Of a stretch of DNA of 64,000 bases, positions 58,605 to 64,000 are shown one piece after another (position 1 is the stretch's first letter; the number at the start of each line of letters is the position of its first letter). The position numbers and the translations under genes were made by a program. Under the pieces are notes generated by a model. It saw nothing but the letters and a program-made list of their open reading frames with translations, was not told the DNA's origin and searched no databases. Origin of the DNA: Siphonodentalium dalli (lineage: Eukaryota; Mollusca; Scaphopoda; Gadilida; Siphonodentaliidae); assembly GCA_032622095.1 (NCBI GenBank), contig CP136062.1, positions 161,442,875 through 161,506,874 of the forward strand, written 5' to 3'.

Positions 58605-60395
58605 TTAGGTTCTCTCAAAACGGCCGGAATCTCTAATATACGAGTGTACAGCCTTAAAGATATCACTATTCTCAGTATAAGTAAGTTCGGGTTTCCCATA
58701 AAGAAGTATGTCTACAGAGTTAATATTATGTTGCATAAGATTATTATTGAGTTTTTGCCGAGATTCCGCATAATGGTTACATTCAAAGAAAAAATGGTTA
58801 GCATTTTCATCCCGGAAGCCACACGAGCATGTTGCGGAATCTGAGATATGATTACGTAATTTATCGGATTGCAGGGCACTACATTTACATCGAAGTTGCG
58901 TGTGAATAATATTATAATAACGACTCCCATTTGTGAAATACAAAGGTGGCTTCAGCTTTGTCCCCGCGTAGTGCATATGTTTCAATTGCTTCACGAATTC
59001 ATCATGGGCAAGATTGCGAATAGTTAATTTAATGGAGTTCCATTCCTTTGTACAGGCAGGGATAAAAGTGGATTTTAACCTTGCAGAGTCACAGCGAATG
59101 ATAATGAAATCAGAAGCATATTTTGATTCTCGATCGGTCCTGTCTCTGAAACGTTCGGGCAGGATTGTGCTTAAGTAACGAGGTGCATTATTATTTATTA
59201 TCTTGTGAAGGGTGGATAACCGTTTAACAGTTCTTCTGTCCTCTAGACTATCCCAGCCTATTTCAGTCATTAATCTGACATCTGATACAGAACGAGTGCA
59301 ACCCGTCACGATTCTGGCTGCATCTAGCTGAATATCATTAAGGTTTTTAAGGAGGTAATTCGGAGCTCCAAACCACACTGGGCTTGCATATTCGAGAAGC
59401 GGTCTCACGTATGTCAAGTACATTGTTTCTAAAGTCTTTCTGCTTAGTATGCATTTAAGTTTCCTTATTTGGGACAATCTCGCATTAGCACGTTTACATG
59501 TGTTGTCAATACACATATTCCATTTGAGATCACTCTGCAGGTCAACGCCTAAATGCTTGTGATTTTCGGTGTATTCCAGGACTTCACCATTGAATTTAAC
59601 CACGGGCCTAGTGTTTTCAGGGAAACTTCCAAAAAACATTAGATTGGTTTTTGATGGATTGAATTTCACCATCCATTGCCTTGACCAATTGCTCAGCTTA
59701 ATCATATCATTATTCAGTGAAATTTCAAGTGTGTTTAGGTCAGAACTACTCTTCATTAGACAGGTGTCATCTGCGTAAAGACACGTTTTGGATTCCATAC
59801 TATCGGCTATATCGTTAATGTAGAGCAAAAATAGGAGAGGACCGATAACGGACCCCTGGGGCACTCCAGAATCTAAACAATCATACTTTGAGACGCAGGC
59901 GTTGACCCTAACCCTTTGATGGCGATCACTAAGATAACTCTTAAACCATAAAAGAAGTTTTCCTTTAATCCCATATTTTTCCATTTTGTGTAAAAGTCCG
60001 TCATGCCAAACTTTATCGAACGCTTTGGACACATCACAGAAAACCGCACAAGTGTTACATCCTTCATCTAGTGCTTCTGCTATACTATGAACTATTTCAA
60101 TAAGCTGATATTCGGTACTATGTTTAGGAAGGAACCCAGACTGATAATCATACAACAAGTTATTTTCTTGTAAATGCTGAAGTAATTTATTATGGATAAT
60201 TTTTTCTAATATTTTACCGGGAACGCTCAGAAGTGAAACTGGCCTATAATTATTTGGATCTTTTTGGTCACCTTTTTTGAATAGAGGTATAACATCCGCT
60301 TTTTTCCATTCATCTGGGAACTGACAAAGGTCTATCGATTTCTGAAATAATATACTAAGTGGTTTACATACAGTAGCATGTGTTTCTTTAAGCAT
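58605..60395 (-). pseudogene. LINE reverse transcriptase (copy 2)
   Basis: 596 residues open to the stop. Motifs in order: WKKADVIPLFKKGD, NNYRPVSLLS, DVSKAFDKVWHDG, SGVPQGSVIGPLLFLLY, catalytic YADD (plus-strand 59766-59777), MVKFNPSKTNLMFFG, HLGVDLQ, the thumb, and a C-terminal Cys/His-rich segment (RCKCSALQSDK, CSCGFRDENANHFFFEC). It is clearly homologous throughout to the frame at 11277-13250. The reading upstream (KKAYGSDGISNRMLK) continues in the same frame to about 60510, where a frameshift separates it from the endonuclease part. Confidence 0.9.
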
Positions 60396-60445
60396 GCGAT
60401 TACTAATACCATCTGACCCATAGGCTTTTTTCGTTGGTAGATCTT

Positions 60446-61927
60446 TCAGAATTTGAGAAATTTGTGACTCACTGATCGGTATTTCAGTGATAACTTCATC
60501 TGTTCGTGCAACAAAATTCGGCAGACATTTAAAATTTCAGCTTTGTCTTTATCATCGCAGAACATTTTGTTTTTATATGAGAGAGGCGGGATTCCTTGGT
60601 TAGAATTGTTACCCATAAATGTTTTAACAACATGCCAAAACTGTTTTGGGTTATTATTCATAACAAGGGATTCATCCAAGTGAGTCATATACTCATTTTT
60701 TGCGTGTTTCTTGGCATTATTTACTTGATTTCGAGCTTTCTTGTATTTCGACCACGTGAAACTCGTATTACATTTTAGAGCTTTTCTTCTATAGCGATCG
60801 CGTTGGCGGATTAGTCTTCTGACTGTGCTATCAAACCATGGTTTATCATTTCTACGTACCAATATATCTCGGCGTGGTATGAAAGATTCGGCCATCTCCA
60901 GAAACATGTATCTGAAATGCTCAACAGATGTGTTGATGTTAAAACGGTTTACTTCATTATTAAGACAAGCGGACCAGTTAGTTTCTTTTATTACTCTATT
61001 TAAACCTATAAAGTCGGCAGAAGAATAGTTCCACACTATTCTTTTGTAGGATTGTGTCACCCGGGGTGTCGTTTTTAGTTCAACAGACGTGGCATAGTGA
61101 TCAGAAACTTCAAGGTCAACAACGGAGGGGTTCATCGCTGTTAACGCTTCAGAGATAATAATATGGTCTAAGAGCGTTTGTGACTTTGACGTTACTCGTG
61201 TTGGTTCTTTGATTACGTTAGACATGCCGACATATTTATTAATTATGGACTATAGTGGGTTATCGCTTATCAACATATTACAATTAAAGTCACCAACGAC
61301 AACAACTGATGGGTTAATATCTAATGCTTCTCCAATTTTGTCATCAAGTAGTTCCCAGAAGTTATTTAAACATTCCCTATCGGACCTATAGGTAACACAT
61401 AGTAAAAACTTGTCTACAGATCCAACTTCAAACCAAAGGATGTCATCATTAAACTGCAAACCTGACATTTCTCTGTATGGAATTTTATCTGAAAAAGTAT
61501 ACTATGATTCCACGCCATACATATTTCGATCTTTACGTACTGGGTGTTGGAAACCTGAGATAAGCAAGTTTTCATTTGGATAATTATCGTCAAGATGAGA
61601 TTCAATAAAGCATAGAATATCGTAATAATCGATAATATCTGAAATCTTTTGAATTTTGTTTCTTATGCTTCTTACGTTGCAATGAATAATAGAAATTGAA
61701 GTGGTAACCGGGGCGTCTAATTGACCTGGGTTCGGGTGTATATCCCCAGCGAGAGCAAGAAGAGTGAACGCCAGAAATGCTACTATCACATTATGAAAAG
61801 CTAGTAAACGCAAACGAATTGGCTTATGTGTAGTATGTTTATACATGTTACATCGGCATGTTATGTGTAGATATATGCCTTGAAATATTCCAATTGTTAG
61901 CCTATATTGAGCCACACTAACTCCCAT
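60446..61927 (-). pseudogene. LINE endonuclease with a degenerate 2A-like N-terminal motif (copy 2)
   Basis: Three open pieces lie in one frame, separated by TAG stops at 61502-61504 and 61250-61252. The first (61927-61502) has a hydrophobic segment (about residues 41-60) followed by GDIHPNPGQ (61-69), the position and shape of the 2A-like motif D-x-E-x-N-P-G-P of many invertebrate LINEs, here with His and Gln substitutions. The endonuclease then starts (ISIIHCNVRSIRNK, FIESHLDD). The second has CVTYRSD and VVVVGDFNCN. The third has LLDHIIIS, DLEVSDHYATS (catalytic Asp-His), and the basic linker (KPWFDSTVRRLIRQRDRYRR, PKQFWHVVKTFMG). The stops make it inactive as written. Confidence 0.85.
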
Positions 61928-62424
61928 GACTAGTTGTACAGAAAGTCAGTAAGGCGCATGATAGGCTAACAGGAAACATAGACGATGTAGGCTGCTCAAG
62001 AACATTGGCCGACGGATGGTGAAGCATATATGTTTACAAGAATATTTCAGATAAGAGGTGTGAGATATAAACATGAAGAGGTGAAGAAATAACATTAATT
62101 GTGTAATGTTAACCATTTTACAATGGAAATTACAGAATTCTGCATAAATAAATAACTTAGGTTTAAAATTGGTGTGTATGCCTTTAGCAATTCATCCAAA
62201 ATCCAAAGACACATATTTTATTTAGGATCATGCAATGCGTATATAAATGTGCGAGACAACTGCACCCAAGAGCTTCGGTCTGTTACATGTACGCGCTATG
62301 CATCTAGCCCAATCTCCTGAATATTGCGGACTTATTAGCGGATTAACAGTTGACCAATACATCGCAGGCGTCGATCGCGACATGAACCGTGCGGGCACAG
62401 CGAAGATCTCAGCCTTATCTGGCT

Positions 62425-62610
62425 CATTGTTTTATTGTTTGTTTTTGTCTTCCGCGCATCCGATGACGTCTTGCCGGATATACATGATGTCAACTTATTA
62501 AGAATGAACATGTCTTAATATAATACTGCTGTGCAAATTATTTTGTTCAAATCCATATATATATTTTAAGATGGCTACTTCGAAACCAGTTAAAATGTAA
62601 TGACATCACG
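62425..62610. repeat. Segmental duplication copy 2, right part
   Basis: It resumes the alignment with copy 1 (30050-30240) after the LINE: GATGACGTCTTGCCGGATAT, CAAATTATTTTGTTCAAATC, AAGATGGCTACTTCGAAACC. Similarity is lost near 62610 and reappears for about 45 bp at 63250-63295, implying a further ~640-bp insertion in this copy. Confidence 0.75.
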
Positions 62611-63298
62611 ACATCACAAGCTCCTTCGGAGCGCAAAACTCCAGACAGGACTGCAGACAGACGAGACTCGTATTACTCGGGAAGGCTAAACATGCATTCT
62701 CACCCTTCAACAGCATCGAGTTTTTATCATACATACCCTGCGAGGAAAATAAGTTGGCAACAATACTGCTCATTAAAAGTCCATTTTATGTCACTTGACA
62801 ACGGAAAATGAGTTAAGGTCGCGTCTAAAATTTTCAGAATATTAGCGATAAAGTCCCCCCGGGAGTATCGATTTCCCCCCTTTTTTTTTGCCAAGGCAGT
62901 GATGTGTGAAAATATAGCCGGAAAACAACGCATAAATCTGAGACGGATTTCCATTGAAAACACAGTATTACTGAGGAATATATTGGAAACATGGATTATT
63001 AGAATAAATGTAAATGGACATGTTACGGATTTTCTATTCGTCCACACAAATATCTCAGCCATGAAATGTGATATGCAGATTCGCTATCGGTCTTTCAAAA
63101 GAGAACACAGGACCCGTGGTTCAAACTTTTGTTGGCAATACACCACAAACACGATATACGTGTGGTGAACGCATGTGAAGGCAGTTCATGAGCGCATTCT
63201 AGATCTATATCCTTGGGAGGTCTCGAAACTGTTCACAAATCTGTATTTTAGACTAACAATCATTGCCAAAAAGCGGTCCGCAAAAAAAAGGTTGTTGT
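62611..63298. other. Probable insertion in the duplicated segment; no gene recognised
   Basis: It separates two stretches that are contiguous in copy 1. It contains a T9/C run near 62875-62890 and open frames (62727-63062 minus, 62899-63168 plus) without recognisable domains. The ends of the inserted element were not identified. Confidence 0.4.
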
Positions 63299-63427
63299 CA
63301 CCATGTGTGTTTTCGAAATCCGTATTCAAGTCGAGCTGCCTTCTCTGGGCAGTCTATCGACGAGTCCGCAGGACGAGTCGATAGACAGCCCAGAGAAGGC
63401 AGCGAGAATTCGGAAACACACATGGTG
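63299..63427. repeat. Long hairpin, ~60-bp arms and almost no loop
   Basis: CACCATGTGTGTTTTCGAAA, CTGCCTTCTCTGGGC and CTATCGAC on the left pair with GTCGATAG, GCCCAGAGAAGGCAG and GAATTCGGAAACACACATGG-TG on the right. A ~10-bp insertion in the left arm and a few mismatches are present. The centre (GAGTCCGCAGGACGAG) can form its own small stem. This is a MITE or a potential hairpin RNA precursor. Confidence 0.8.
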
Positions 63428-64000
63428 ATGATAACCAATTTATCTTACAATTCGTCCCATAAAAAATGCAATAAAACTCAATTTAAAACAGGAACTATTT
63501 TATTACGCACAACGTACACAATTCTCAGCACGCGACGTTCTGATAAGTAAAATTCTGAGAAATTTACGTCACTATTCAATTTCGCTTTGGCTGGTATCCG
63601 ATTCAGTGATGAGGCGACGATATTTTCGTTTCGAATGTTCGACATAACTGTCACTTTTAACTGGATAATTGTAATATTTTATGGTGCAATCTCATTGGAT
63701 AGTGATAGTGTTGGCGAGAGGCATTTCCGGAAATGACCGTCCATTCAGAGTTTTGGTGAATTTTGAACTTTCCGACACTTCAACAATCGATTTCTGACTC
63801 GCACTAAAATCATCCATTAAAATTAATTTAGAGGAAATGCAACAAATCGCGGACTTTTCGTAAGTATTCTGTTTTATACCCTTAACATAATATAAAATTA
63901 ATTTGATTTTCCCCTTCTGTATTTTATCGAATACAAGATGCGGTCAGTAGCTTTTGATCATAACCGTACTGAATTTCGGGGAATTCCCTACTTCGCTGAA
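63428..64000. other. Intergenic, nothing recognised
   Basis: No gene, RNA or shared repeat was recognised to the end of the window. Confidence 0.35.

Larger units (their letters stand above)
58168..62414 (-). mobile_element. Non-LTR retrotransposon (CR1/Jockey group), near full length, copy 2
   Basis: The 10-bp direct repeat TTATCTGGCT at 58158-58167 and 62415-62424 delimits the insertion, which interrupts the duplicated lectin segment. On the minus strand it has about 490 bp of 5' UTR, endonuclease, RT with a Cys-rich C-terminus, and a 3' UTR ending AAATAAAATATGTTTAAAC. The phrase AGCACTTGTCCTCCAATCCC and the terminal ATGTTTAAAC match the LINE at 11334-13573. Two in-frame stops and one frameshift lie in the coding region. 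Confidence 0.9.

Noticed and set aside
63355-63392. Hammerhead ribozyme core at the centre of the hairpin
   Set aside because: GACGAGTCC..GGACGAG resembles stem II of hammerheads, but the invariant CUGAUGA and GAAA boxes are not present.

Overview
The window reads as AT-rich, repeat-dense, non-coding DNA of a eukaryote, most likely a marine invertebrate animal. I favour a mollusc or another lophotrochozoan, or possibly a cephalochordate, but this is inference. The evidence is spliced exons of secreted C-type-lectin and PAN-like proteins with good splice sites, three or more non-LTR retrotransposon families, a tRNA-derived SINE with a 3' domain like those of invertebrate SINEs, pearl/Helentron-like elements with tandem cores, and many hairpin MITEs. 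There are no bacterial operons, rRNA genes or CRISPR arrays, and no complete host gene could be assembled.

Host coding material is sparse and all on the minus strand: a terminal C-type lectin-like domain (CTLD) exon (642-886), two paralogous exons for the N-terminal half of a CTLD (29592-29798 and 57664-57870), and a first exon with a signal peptide and a PAN/apple-like cysteine motif (48001-48297). The CTLD half-exons carry matching phase-1 splice junctions, so the 0.7 kb exon can in principle be joined to the 29.6 kb or 57.7 kb exon. The PAN-like exon ends in phase 0 and cannot be joined directly through its best donor.

Layout: 0-5 kb holds the lectin 3' exon, a fragment of a palindromic MITE and two head-to-tail pearl-like elements with 131-bp cores. 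7.8-11.1 kb is a run of four more such elements, three with a 122-bp core. 11.1-13.85 kb is a foldback element split by a 5'-truncated LINE with a 13-bp target duplication. 14.6-21.3 kb holds inverted repeats, a SINE with target duplication and diverged direct repeats. 24.8-33.1 kb has dispersed repeats, the first lectin segment copy and a triplet repeat. 34.5-34.9 kb is a degenerate telomere-like tract. 38.2-38.5 kb is an intact piggyBac-like MITE. 40.8-47.7 kb is an inverted-repeat-flanked region with a CR1-group LINE (PHD-like finger, endonuclease, reverse transcriptase). 49.1-49.8 kb is four copies of a 176-bp repeat. 50.9-53.4 kb is an L1/Tx1-like LINE relic interrupted by a second intact MITE. 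54.2-55.6 kb is a 23-bp satellite. 57.1-63.3 kb is the second lectin segment copy, split by a near full-length LINE with a 10-bp target duplication.

The most unusual structure is the TTAA-flanked MITE carrying two 69-bp near-perfect palindromes that are exact or near-exact reverse complements of each other. It is intact at 38.2 and 52.6 kb and fragmentary at 1.9 and 48.8 kb. Several insertions can be dated relative to one another from interrupted hosts and target-site duplications.
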